A stretch of DNA of 64,000 nt. Origin: JAHIYU01 sp964476155. GTDB lineage: Bacteria > Krumholzibacteriota > Krumholzibacteriia > LZORAL124-64-63. The translations under genes were made by a program, and so were the position numbers. The notes under the pieces are model-generated. The model saw nothing but the letters and a program-made list of their open reading frames with translations. It did no database searches and was not told the origin of the DNA. Below, piece by piece: positions 36,023 to 43,825 of the stretch (position 1 is the stretch's first letter; every line of letters starts with the position of its first letter). The DNA is taken from the NCBI GenBank assembly GCA_964476155.1, contig CAYYYS010000009.1:1-64000 (forward strand), written 5' to 3'.

Positions 36023-38086
36023 ATGAAGACGATCGCCCCCTGTCTGTTTATTTGCACCTTGGCCCTGTTCGCCTGCGCGCCGGCCACCGCCGCCGACCGC
36101 GAGGACTTCACCGTGGAGGCGTTTCTCCAGGTACCCATCGTCACATCGCCGGTCGTTTCACCCGACGGCGCACGCGTGGCCTATCTCCAGCGCGGACGCG
36201 ACCTGGAGGAGGATGTCTACGAGTACTTCCTGTGGGTTGCGGACCTGGAGAGCGGCAAGACCCGCCAGATCAGTTTCGACGGCACACGGATCTCCGGCCT
36301 GGGTTGGCGTCCCGACGGCGCCCTGAGTTTTCGCGCCAAACGCGACGAGGCCTCCCAGGTATGGATCAACCCACTCGATGGTTCGGAGCCGCGACCGGTG
36401 ACCGATCTGGCCGACGGTGTGCACGCCTATTGGTGGGCGCCCGACGGGCAGTCGCTCGCAGTGCTGGCGTCGCCGGCCGAGGATGAAGCCGAGGAAGAGG
36501 ATGAGGACGCCGTCGACGAAGACCGTGCCGACTGGACCGTCTTCGATCGGCTCGAGCAACCCGACGAGTTCGACCAGGTGTGGATCGTGGACGTTCTGCC
36601 CGACGGCCCCGCCGACACCGAGCCCCGTCAGCTTACCGAAGCGCCTCTGAATCCCCAGCACGTGGCCTGGTCGCCCGACGGCAAGCAGCTGGCCGTCACC
36701 TACAACGCGCGCTTTTCCGGCCTGGTGGACGAAGAACAGCGCGTCGGCCTGCTCGATATCGACAGCGGCGAGCTGACCCTGATCAGCGACCCCGACCGTC
36801 ACGCCTCCCTGGCGGCGTTCAGCCCCGACGGCCGCAGCCTGGCCTACTACATGGACCGTGCCGACGATCTGCGCGCCTATCTGAATCTCAAGGACCTCTT
36901 CATCTGCGACCTGCGCGATGGTGAGACCCGGGACCTCACGCCCGACACGCAGCTCTGTCTCTCGGGATACGGGTCTACGCCCGCCGATCCGCCCTTCTGG
37001 TCGGCCGACGGCCGGCGTATCTATCTGCGCGTGTCCGATCGGCGCGACATGAACGTCTTCAGCATCGACGCGCGCAACGGCGAGATGACCCAGACGACCC
37101 GGCACGCGGGCAACGTGAGCGGTCTACACATGGCCGGCGACGTGCTGGCCTACGTGGAGAGCGAACTGCATCGTCCCGGCGCCATCTGGGCCGGCAAGCC
37201 CGGGCAGACCCGCCAATTGGTCGACACAGACATAGAGGTAGCGGCCTACGACCTGATCCCGCCCACCCGCCTCGACCTGCCCGGCCACGATGGCCTCACG
37301 GTCGAGGGCTTTCTCTTCCTGCCGCCCGGCAAGGACGCGCAGGACGGTCCGTTCCCCTTCATCATGGAGATGCACGGCGGGCCTTTCTCGCGTTACGGCA
37401 ATTCCTGGACGACCCGTTATCCCTGGCAGGTCCTGTCGCACAAGGGCTACGCGGTCTTCATCGCGAATCCGCGCGGCGGCACCGCCTACGGCCAGGACTT
37501 CCTGCGCGGCGTCTATCGCAACTACGGCACCGACGACTACCTGGACCTGATGGCCGCCTGCGACGCCTTGGTCGAGCGCGGCATCGCCGATCCGGAGCGC
37601 ATGGGTTTCACGGGCTACAGCTATGGCGGTCTGTCGACGAACAACGTCATCTCGCGCACCGATCGCTTCGCCGCCGCCGTGTCGATCGCCGGCATCTTCA
37701 ATTACGTGTCGGCCATGGGGCAGAGCAATCCGCAGCTCTTCATCGACAGCTATCGTCAGCCCTGGGCCGGCGACCTGCAACGCATGTGGGAACACAGCCC
37801 GGTCTCGCGGGCCGGCAACCTGGTGACACCGACCCTGGTCATGCACGGCACCGAAGACCTGCCCGTCGACCCGCGCCAGTCCATCGAACTGTTCAGCTAT
37901 CTCCAGCTCAACGGCGCGCCTAGTCGGCTGGTCCTGTATCCGGGGGAGGGCCACGGCATCAACCGGCCGAGTCACATGCTCGACTACGAGACCCGCGAGC
38001 TCGCGTGGTTCGATCACTATCTGCTCGGTGACGAGGACGCCGAGGGCGCCGCGATGCCGGAGCCCGTGGAGGAGACGGTTCGCTGA
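36023..38086 (+). CDS. Secreted S9 family (prolyl oligopeptidase-type) peptidase
   Basis: 687 residues with a signal peptide (MKTIAPCLFICTLALFACAP). A seven-bladed propeller with SPDG turns occupies residues ~40-400, including an acidic insert (EDEAEEEDEDAVDEDRAD). The alpha/beta-hydrolase domain follows with nucleophile GYSYGG near residue 536, Asp in HGTEDLPVDP and His in GEGHGINRP. Closest to the acylaminoacyl-peptidase/DPP group. The gene starts 21 bases after glnS, so they may be cotranscribed, though functions differ. Confidence 0.88.
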   Translation: MKTIAPCLFICTLALFACAPATAADREDFTVEAFLQVPIVTSPVVSPDGARVAYLQRGRDLEEDVYEYFLWVADLESGKTRQISFDGTRISGLGWRPDGALSFRAKRDEASQVWINPLDGSEPRPVTDLADGVHAYWWAPDGQSLAVLASPAEDEAEEEDEDAVDEDRADWTVFDRLEQPDEFDQVWIVDVLPDGPADTEPRQLTEAPLNPQHVAWSPDGKQLAVTYNARFSGLVDEEQRVGLLDIDSGELTLISDPDRHASLAAFSPDGRSLAYYMDRADDLRAYLNLKDLFICDLRDGETRDLTPDTQLCLSGYGSTPADPPFWSADGRRIYLRVSDRRDMNVFSIDARNGEMTQTTRHAGNVSGLHMAGDVLAYVESELHRPGAIWAGKPGQTRQLVDTDIEVAAYDLIPPTRLDLPGHDGLTVEGFLFLPPGKDAQDGPFPFIMEMHGGPFSRYGNSWTTRYPWQVLSHKGYAVFIANPRGGTAYGQDFLRGVYRNYGTDDYLDLMAACDALVERGIADPERMGFTGYSYGGLSTNNVISRTDRFAAAVSIAGIFNYVSAMGQSNPQLFIDSYRQPWAGDLQRMWEHSPVSRAGNLVTPTLVMHGTEDLPVDPRQSIELFSYLQLNGAPSRLVLYPGEGHGINRPSHMLDYETRELAWFDHYLLGDEDAEGAAMPEPVEETVR

Positions 38087-38158
38087 GTGGCGAGCGGAAA
38101 CAAAGACTAGTACCGTCTTGTAATGACGAGACACCTGAACTCAAGGGGGAACACGACA

Positions 38159-38524
38159 ATGAGGATTCTACTCACGACGACCGCGCTGCTGGTCCTGACC
38201 ATCGCCATAGCCGCTGCCGCGCCCACCGGCGCCTAGCTGGATCTCGAAAACTGCGCCATGTGCAAAAACCTGACCGACGATCAGGAGCTCTTTGAAGGCA
38301 TGGTGTGGGACAACCAGCTCTTCGCCAACGGAATGGTGGAGATCACCACCGTTTCCACTCATTTCGAAAAGCGTTTCGAGAAACTCATGGGCAAGATGCA
38401 GGCGACCGGCAACAGGATGATGGCCGGCGAGCGGCTGCCCATGTGCGGCATGTGCCAGTCCTACGGCGGACCATCCTTGTGGGTGGTCCGCCTCTTTGCC
38501 GGCTCTACCGATAGTAAGCTTTGA
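38159..38524 (+). pseudogene. Secreted Cys-motif protein interrupted by an in-frame amber codon
   Basis: ATG 38159 (AAGGGGGAA upstream) opens a signal peptide MRILLTTTALLVLTIAIAAA APTGA, then TAG at 38234-38236. The same frame continues for 96 codons without a break: LDLENCAMCKNLTDDQELFE, later GERLPMCGMCQSYGG, ending at 38524. The continuation has no start of its own with a ribosome-binding site. A CAG-to-TAG change at the cleavage site is the simplest reading. Readthrough, a suppressor tRNA or a sequencing error are alternatives. It overlaps the converging gene by 20 bases. Confidence 0.6.
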
Positions 38525-38999
38525 TCAGGCCCCAGTTCGCAGGTACATCGGGCTGATCAGCCACGCCCGTGGTGCCATCGAGACAGCCCGAATCGTTTGC
38601 GGCGCTGAAGATGGCCGGGCCGCTCTGGCCCACCTCTCCGACTGTGAAGACCGTGTCCACCTCGAGCCAACCCATCGCTTCGTAGTCAAACCAGCGGAAA
38701 CGCAAGGTCCATGTCCCGGCCGGCACGTTTTCGACCGTGTTTTCGAGATCGAAACAGCAGATGCAGTAGCACTGCGGATTCACTTCGGTTTCGGTGATCA
38801 CCAGGCGGTCGTTCTGCCAGTCCAGGGCATAGTCGAAGGGGTCGTGGCAGCAATTGTAGAGAGCCGCGTCGTGAAAGACGGTCACATCGGCGCCATCCAC
38901 TTCCACGTGGATCACGTCGCCGTTCTCGCACGAGTTGTCCTGGGCCGACGCGGCGGACAGGGTTGCCAGCAGGGTGATCAGGATCAGCATCGTCTTCAT
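38505..38999 (-). CDS. Secreted Cys-rich protein (NCC/CCFDL family), paralogue 1
   Basis: 164 residues with signal peptide MKTMLILITLLATLSAASA. Landmarks are HDAALYNCCHDPFDYAL, PQCYCICCFDLENTV, GTWTLRFRWFD and the tail PANWGLIKAYYR. The gene next door encodes a protein with the same order of motifs. The clustered cysteines (NCC and C-x-C-x-CC) suggest metal binding or a disulfide knot on the cell surface. Function unknown. Usual spacing of 19 bases to the paralogue, so probably one operon with it. Confidence 0.72.
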   Translation of the reverse strand: MKTMLILITLLATLSAASAQDNSCENGDVIHVEVDGADVTVFHDAALYNCCHDPFDYALDWQNDRLVITETEVNPQCYCICCFDLENTVENVPAGTWTLRFRWFDYEAMGWLEVDTVFTVGEVGQSGPAIFSAANDSGCLDGTTGVADQPDVPANWGLIKAYYR

Positions 39000-39018
39000 G
39001 TCGTCCCCCCGGATCGGT

Positions 39019-39528
39019 TCAGTGGTAGATGGCCTTGATGTCGCTCCATGTCGTGCTCCGGGGCTCGGGTTCGGTCGGCACGCCCGTCGTATCGAGACAG
39101 CCCGAGTTGGCCGATACGGGAGCGCCGTGTACGAAGCCCTGTCCCACGTCGGGTACGGTGATCTGGCCGTGCCAGTCGATCCAGACGTGGGTTTCCTCGT
39201 CCAGCCAGGAGAAGGTGACCTGCCAGGGGCCCGGTTGGGCGTCGGGGATCGTCACGCCGAGGTCGAAGCAGCAGTTGCAGTCGCAGGGCGGATCGGCCGC
39301 CACGTGCTCGACGATGAACAGGGTCGCGTCGCCGAAGTGGACCTCGTAGGTGATCGGCTCGGGGCAGCAGTTGTACTGGGCCCCGTCGTGGAAGAGGTGC
39401 AGGTCGCTGGTGGCGGGATCGATCTCTACGCGGACCTCGTCGGTGCCGTTGCACCAGAGGTAGTCGTCGGCGGTGGCTGGCGCGACGAACAGAGTGAGCG
39501 TGAACAGCACTGACAGAATTGAACGCAT
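39019..39528 (-). CDS. Secreted Cys-rich protein (NCC/CCFDL family), paralogue 2
   Basis: 169 residues from MRSILSVLFTLTLFVAPATA; GGGAGGGA lies upstream of this ATG, so a longer start at 39567 is not needed. Matching landmarks are HDGAQYNCCPEPITYEV, DPPCDCNCCFDLGVTI, GPWQVTFSWLDEE and the tail STTWSDIKAIYH. Order and spacing match the gene at 38505, which marks a tandem duplication with strong divergence. Function unknown. Confidence 0.72.
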   Translation of the reverse strand: MRSILSVLFTLTLFVAPATADDYLWCNGTDEVRVEIDPATSDLHLFHDGAQYNCCPEPITYEVHFGDATLFIVEHVAADPPCDCNCCFDLGVTIPDAQPGPWQVTFSWLDEETHVWIDWHGQITVPDVGQGFVHGAPVSANSGCLDTTGVPTEPEPRSTTWSDIKAIYH

Positions 39529-39622
39529 GGATCCCTCCCAGGCCATGGGTTCCGGCGGGGGCGGCATTATGAACAGATGATATCGATATTCACGGAAATC
39601 GTCAAGAGGTTGTCTGTAACCC

Positions 39623-39817
39623 TCACGATGACTTGGGCTTACCTCCGCCGGAGGTGAGCAGCCACCCCATCAAAACGCCGAAAAGCACGGCGGTGACGGG
39701 ATTGCCGGTGACGCCTCAGGTGGAGCCGGCGCAGCGCTGCCAGTAGTGGAAGGCGTAGCCGGCGGCGGCGCCGGCGGTGGGGCCGATCAGTTTCTTGAGG
39801 ATTTTGTTCGCGTTCAT
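39623..39817 (-). CDS. Small membrane protein (DUF6132-like), probable selenoprotein (Sec34)
   Basis: Translating the minus strand from ATG 39817 gives 33 residues, then TGA at 39718-39716, then 30 more residues to the stop at 39625-39623. The product is a two-helix membrane protein: KKLIGPTAGAAAGYAFHYWQ, RCAGST-U-GVTGNP, AVLFGVLMGWLL. I recall DUF6132 proteins with GC-x-SG-x-C-P-x-TSNP between two helices; here UGA sits exactly at the second conserved Cys. A SECIS-like hairpin follows at 39692-39676. Neither half is a sensible gene alone. A nonsense mutation is the alternative, but bamF shows the genome decodes Sec. Confidence 0.7.
39676..39692 (-). promoter_or_regulatory. SECIS-like hairpin of the small membrane selenoprotein
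   Basis: On the minus strand CGCCG, loop TGCTTTT, CGGCG, a perfect 5-bp stem whose loop begins 28 bases after the UGA. If the last G-C pair opens, the loop starts with GU. Position fits bacterial SECIS rules; the stem is shorter than that of bamF. Confidence 0.5.
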
Positions 39818-39920
39818 CCCAACAAGATCGGCCAATACTCCGGAAAAGCAAAGAGCGACGGTTTCAACCGTCCCTCATATGCGCCGGGCTCGGGCTACCA
39901 GTACTCCGCCGACGGTCGAC

Positions 39921-41282
39921 TCAACGCAGCGGTGTTTCCGACTCTGCCAGCGCCCACAGCAATGCCGCCACCACCGCCACGTTTTGCTGCAGGTCGGCGG
40001 GGTTCACCTTGTCGATCGTGTCGGACGGACTGTGGTGATAGGTGAAGTAATCGGGGTTGTCGGTGCGATGGCCGATCAGCGGCACACCGGCGTCGGCCAT
40101 GAACGAGATGTCCACGCCGCCCCAGCCCGCGGTGACCGACGCGGCGCCGAAGGATTCCAACGGCTTCGTCAGCTCGGCCAGCTTCGCGATGGACAACGAA
40201 TCCCCGTTCACGGTGAAGCCGCGCGGCGGGAAGCCGCCCGAGTCGGACTCGATGGCAGCCACGTGATTCGCCAGCTCGTCGGCATGGTCGGCGGCGTAGG
40301 CCTTGCCGCCGGTCTGGGTCATCTCCTCGTCGGCGAAGAGGACCACGCGGATGGTGCGGCGCGGTTGCAGGCCCATCCGTTGTAGCAGCGCGGCGGCTTC
40401 CATGGCGATCACACAGCCGGCGCCGTCGTCGTGGGCGCCGCAGCCCGCGTCCCACGAGTCGAGGTGACCGGAGACCACGACGATCTCCTCGGGATGCTCG
40501 CGCCCGGTCAGCTCTCCGATCACGTTGGCCGACAGGACGTCTTCGTGCCATTTTGCGGCCATTTCCAGCCTCACACGGACAGGCAAGCCGCGATCGAACT
40601 GGCGATGTAGCCGGGCCGCGTCCTCCACCGCCAGGGCGGCGGCGGGGATGCGCTGGATGGTGTCGCCCTCGTCGTAGCTCATGACTCCCGTATGGGGCGT
40701 GCAGTCGCGGGCGTGGGTGACCGAACGGATCAGGCAGCCCACCGCGCCGTGCTTGGCGGCGGCGATGGCGCCGCGTACCCGATATTGCACCGTGCGGCCG
40801 TAGCCGTCCCAGGGTGCGTCGAACAGGACGATGCGACCGGCGGCCTCGTCGGCGCGCGTCTCGAGTTCGTCGAAATCGCTCACGGCCAGCACGTCGGCCT
40901 CGACCCCGCCCGGCGGCGTCCCCACGCTGCCGCCCAGTCCGATCATCGTGAGTCGTGATTGATGGGGCTCCAGCAGCCAGGCCGACTCGTCGCCCCGCAC
41001 CCAGTGGGGCACCAGGACCGGTTCGCGGCGCACGTTGACCAGTCCCGCGTCGGTCATCCGGTCGATCGCCCACTCGACCGCCAACTCGTAGTTGGCCGAG
41101 CCGCTCAGGCGCGCGCCGGCCACATCGCACAGCTCCTCCAGCAACGCGTAGGCGGAACTGTCGGTCATGGCCGTTTCGAGGACGTGTTGCATGACCAGGG
41201 GGACGGGGTCGTGATCGGGCTCGATCGAAGAGGCGAACAGGGGCGTGGCGATCACGAGTGTCAGCACGAGGATACGGATCAT
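39921..41282 (-). CDS. Secreted M28 family metallopeptidase
   Basis: 453 residues with a signal peptide (MIRILVLTLVIATPLFASS). A PA-like insert lies at ~150-240. Zinc ligands of M28 are VSGHLDSWDAGCGAHDDGAG, FADEE, ESDSGG and the final TYHHSPSDTIDKV. Probably an aminopeptidase or carboxypeptidase for external peptides, in line with the S9, S41 and C25 enzymes nearby. The spacer 39818-39920 shows no gene. Confidence 0.88.
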   Translation of the reverse strand: MIRILVLTLVIATPLFASSIEPDHDPVPLVMQHVLETAMTDSSAYALLEELCDVAGARLSGSANYELAVEWAIDRMTDAGLVNVRREPVLVPHWVRGDESAWLLEPHQSRLTMIGLGGSVGTPPGGVEADVLAVSDFDELETRADEAAGRIVLFDAPWDGYGRTVQYRVRGAIAAAKHGAVGCLIRSVTHARDCTPHTGVMSYDEGDTIQRIPAAALAVEDAARLHRQFDRGLPVRVRLEMAAKWHEDVLSANVIGELTGREHPEEIVVVSGHLDSWDAGCGAHDDGAGCVIAMEAAALLQRMGLQPRRTIRVVLFADEEMTQTGGKAYAADHADELANHVAAIESDSGGFPPRGFTVNGDSLSIAKLAELTKPLESFGAASVTAGWGGVDISFMADAGVPLIGHRTDNPDYFTYHHSPSDTIDKVNPADLQQNVAVVAALLWALAESETPLR

Positions 41283-41295
41283 GGCGACCTCCGGG

Positions 41296-42174
41296 TCAGC
41301 TCAAGGTGACCAGCAATATACCGCAGATCGCCAGGAACGCGGCGGCGAATTTGCGTCGCGTGAACGCTTCATGCAGGAAGATCGAGGCGAAGATCAGCAC
41401 GAAGATGGTGCTGGTCTGGTTGAGGATCGCGGCGATGCTCGCGTCGGTGTACTTCATGCCGCCCAACCAGAGCATGAGTGAAAAATAGGAGCCGAGGATG
41501 GTGGCGGGCAGCGCGAAGCGCCATTCGCGGCGGGGGCGGAACGTGTCCAGGTAGGCCCGTCGTCGCGGCGAGATCAGCGCCGCTACGATCATGAACGCCA
41601 TGGCCCCGACCTGTCGTACCGTCGTGGCCCAGAGGACCGGTACGTCATCGAGGACCGTCTTGGCGATCACCACGCCGAACGACAGGGCGAACATCGACCC
41701 GACCGCCCACAGGACGCCCTTGACCTGGGTGTTCCGGTCGTGCCCCCCGGGGGGCTTGATCCGCGAGGCCAGCAGCACGCCGCCGAGGATCAGGGCCATC
41801 CCCAACCCGTGCAGCGCCGACAGTCGCTCGCCGAGCAGGATGAACGCGAAGGCCACCACCAGCGGCGAGTACAGGCAGTCGATGATGGCGGTGATGCCCG
41901 CGCCGATGATGTTCAGGCCCTTGTGGAACATGGTGTCGGCCACGCCGACGGCGATCACGCCGCTGGCGATCAGCGTCAGGTAGACGTGCAGGGGCACGTC
42001 GGCCCGATAGAGGCCCTGTCCGGCCAGAAGCGTGGTGACGATCAACAGCACGGAACTCACACCCACCCGGAACAGGTTCAGCGCAAAGGGAGAGTAGGTC
42101 TCACCCGCCCTTTTGATGAAGATGACCGCCGTCGCCCACACGATCGCGCAGCCCAGTGCGAAGAGTTCACCCAT
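41296..42174 (-). CDS. EamA/DMT-superfamily membrane transporter
   Basis: 292 residues from MGELFALGCAIVWATAVIFI with about ten membrane helices in two EamA repeats (second from KGVLWAVGSMFALSFGVVIA). Export of amino acids or metabolites is typical; the substrate cannot be told. It starts 13 bases upstream of the M28 gene, so the two may be cotranscribed. A start 9 bases earlier (42183) is equally possible. Confidence 0.85.
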   Translation of the reverse strand: MGELFALGCAIVWATAVIFIKRAGETYSPFALNLFRVGVSSVLLIVTTLLAGQGLYRADVPLHVYLTLIASGVIAVGVADTMFHKGLNIIGAGITAIIDCLYSPLVVAFAFILLGERLSALHGLGMALILGGVLLASRIKPPGGHDRNTQVKGVLWAVGSMFALSFGVVIAKTVLDDVPVLWATTVRQVGAMAFMIVAALISPRRRAYLDTFRPRREWRFALPATILGSYFSLMLWLGGMKYTDASIAAILNQTSTIFVLIFASIFLHEAFTRRKFAAAFLAICGILLVTLS

Positions 42175-42274
42175 TCCGTGCATCCTACCGGAAAGCCATT
42201 GCGTACTTGTATTTGCTGCCTGGTACCGGGACAATGGTACCGTTCCCGCAGGACATCAACCCCGGAGGTCGAAT

Positions 42275-43057
42275 ATGCCCATCCAGTATGTGGACCCGTT
42301 ACGACGCGCCTGGGAACGCATGAGGTCCATGCTCTTCCGCCCGTTCAACCTGGAAGTCTGGATGGTGATGGGCTTCACCGCCTGGCTCGCTCGTCTCTGG
42401 GACAACGCGGGGATGGGGGGCGGCAACAAGTGGCGTAACGGCATCAATGTCGATCAGGACGACACGGACTTCATCCTCCGGCGAGGCGCCGACCGGTGGG
42501 AAGTCGGCGATTTCGACCGGTGGGGCCTGGGCGGCATCGTGACCATCGCCTTTATCCTGCCCGCCCTGTTTCTGGTCATTCCCATTGCCGAGGGAGGACT
42601 CTGGCGTGGCATCGGCGTCTTCGGTGCGGTCATGCTCGGTTTGCTCGGCGTGGGCCTGGGCATCGCGGCGACGCTCGTGAACTTCTGGACCGACCAGTTC
42701 GTCGTCCCGATCATGTACAAGCGCGGACTGACCATCCTGGACGGCTGGCGCACCTTCCTGCCGCTGTTGCAGAAGGAGATCGCGGCGCTGTTCCTCTACG
42801 CCCTGTTCTATCTGGCGCTGGCCGTCGGAGTGGGGCTGGCCGTGCTGACGGCCGGACTGGTCACCTGCTGTGTGGGCTGGCTGGTGCTGGCGATACCATA
42901 CATCGGCACGGTCATCATGCTGCCGGTCTATGTGACGGGACGTGTGTTGGGACCGGAGTATTTAGGGCAATTCGGGGGAGAATACGGGTTGTGGGACGAT
43001 GACGCGGTGATCGATGAATCCGCCGAGCCGGCGCCCCCTGTCGACGAGATCGAGTAG
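42275..43057 (+). CDS. Integral membrane protein of unknown function (DUF7544-like)
   Basis: 260 residues from ATG 42275 with GGAGG upstream. An N-terminal amphipathic part (PLRRAWERMRSMLFRPFNLE VWMVMGFTAWL) is followed by four hydrophobic segments and an acidic tail (DDDAVIDESAEPAPPVDEIE). The start PxxRAWxRMRxxLFxPF recalls a family of uncharacterised bacterial membrane proteins. No catalytic residues recognised. Confidence 0.72.
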   Translation: MPIQYVDPLRRAWERMRSMLFRPFNLEVWMVMGFTAWLARLWDNAGMGGGNKWRNGINVDQDDTDFILRRGADRWEVGDFDRWGLGGIVTIAFILPALFLVIPIAEGGLWRGIGVFGAVMLGLLGVGLGIAATLVNFWTDQFVVPIMYKRGLTILDGWRTFLPLLQKEIAALFLYALFYLALAVGVGLAVLTAGLVTCCVGWLVLAIPYIGTVIMLPVYVTGRVLGPEYLGQFGGEYGLWDDDAVIDESAEPAPPVDEIE

Positions 43058-43110
43058 GAGCTATACGTGTAGGAAAACGGCGAACGACCGCCGCTGTCGA
43101 TCCGATCCGC

Positions 43111-43359
43111 TCAATCCAGGATCTCATCCTTCGCCAACCAGGGATTCCCCACCCCCGTCTCGCAATACTGCTTCAAGCTCTCCATATATCGGCCCCACTG
43201 ATAATTACAGCTCGCGAAGAAATCGTTCGATTCCCGCCAGTCCCGATGTCCGAACCGCAGCCGCGTCACGTCGCCGTCGGCCTCCAGGTCGAAAGTGATC
43301 ACCGTGCCGACCCACTCGGGATGGGCCTCGTCCACGGACCAGCCGACGCGCCGTTCCAA
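43111..43359 (-). pseudogene. C-terminal remnant of an SRPBCC (AHSA1-like) protein
   Basis: 82 residues: HPEWVGTVITFDLEADGDVT, LRFGHRDWRESNDFFASCNY, WGRYMESLKQYCETG. This is the last half of an Aha1-type START-like domain of about 150 residues; the first half is missing upstream, where other sequence begins. No normal start (TTG only). The junction lies between 43360 and 43400. Confidence 0.7.
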
Positions 43360-43399
43360 TAAATATCATGTTCGCCGTCAGGGCGCATCTCCCGAAGCA

Positions 43400-43716
43400 G
43401 GGTCGTACGGTTCGTCGTTGCGGGTCGACAAGAGCATCGTAGCCTACGCGGCGCGGGGAGGTGGTCTGGACACCACGCAGGAGGACACTCTGCGGGTTGG
43501 TTGATCCGACCTCTTTGGCAACATCGGCGGCGACGGTCTCGCAGAGGTCAGCCACAACTGGGACATATCTTCGAGGCCAACCCCCTGTTCCGGGACAGGG
43601 CGGGAGTCGACTACGGGCTGGACGATGATTCCCCCTGTGGGCCGGGGAACGGGACGGGGTGCGGCGTGATCGGAGCCTACTCGACAACCAGCGTTCCCGG
43701 CCCGACCGGTCAGTGA
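43400..43716 (+). pseudogene. C-terminal remnant of a secreted beta-helix protein
   Basis: Two frames joined by a shift: SLRVDKSIVAYAARGGGLDT up to TGA 43501-43503, then SDLFGNIGGDGLAEVSHNWD, and after a shift FEANPLFRDRAGVDYGLDDD SPCGPG and GCGVIGA. These are the repeat and closing segments of right-handed beta-helix surface proteins. The N-terminus is absent. With a stop and a frameshift it is not functional. Together with the SRPBCC remnant it forms a second divergent pair lacking both 5' parts. Confidence 0.6.
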
Positions 43717-43825
43717 TTGCAGGCATTGTCACCTACCGGTTCGGCCTCTCTGGGGTTGCCGGTTGAGCGGTAGCCCCCGAATCGAGTGAATGCTAGACTC
43801 CTTTCCACCCAGAAAAGGAGCCTCC

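Noticed and set aside
38234..38236. TAG read as pyrrolysine
   Set aside because: No pyl genes are visible, the site is at a signal-peptide junction rather than in an active site, and a single CAG-to-TAG change explains it.
38496..39038. Plus-strand frame of 180 residues opposite the Cys-rich gene
   Set aside because: It is a high-GC antisense frame; the minus-strand gene has signal peptide, paralogue and ribosome-binding site.
43501..43503. In-frame TGA at a position often Cys in beta-helix proteins, considered as another Sec codon
   Set aside because: The same gene remnant has a frameshift further on and lacks its 5' half, so it is a decayed gene; no SECIS-like hairpin was seen.
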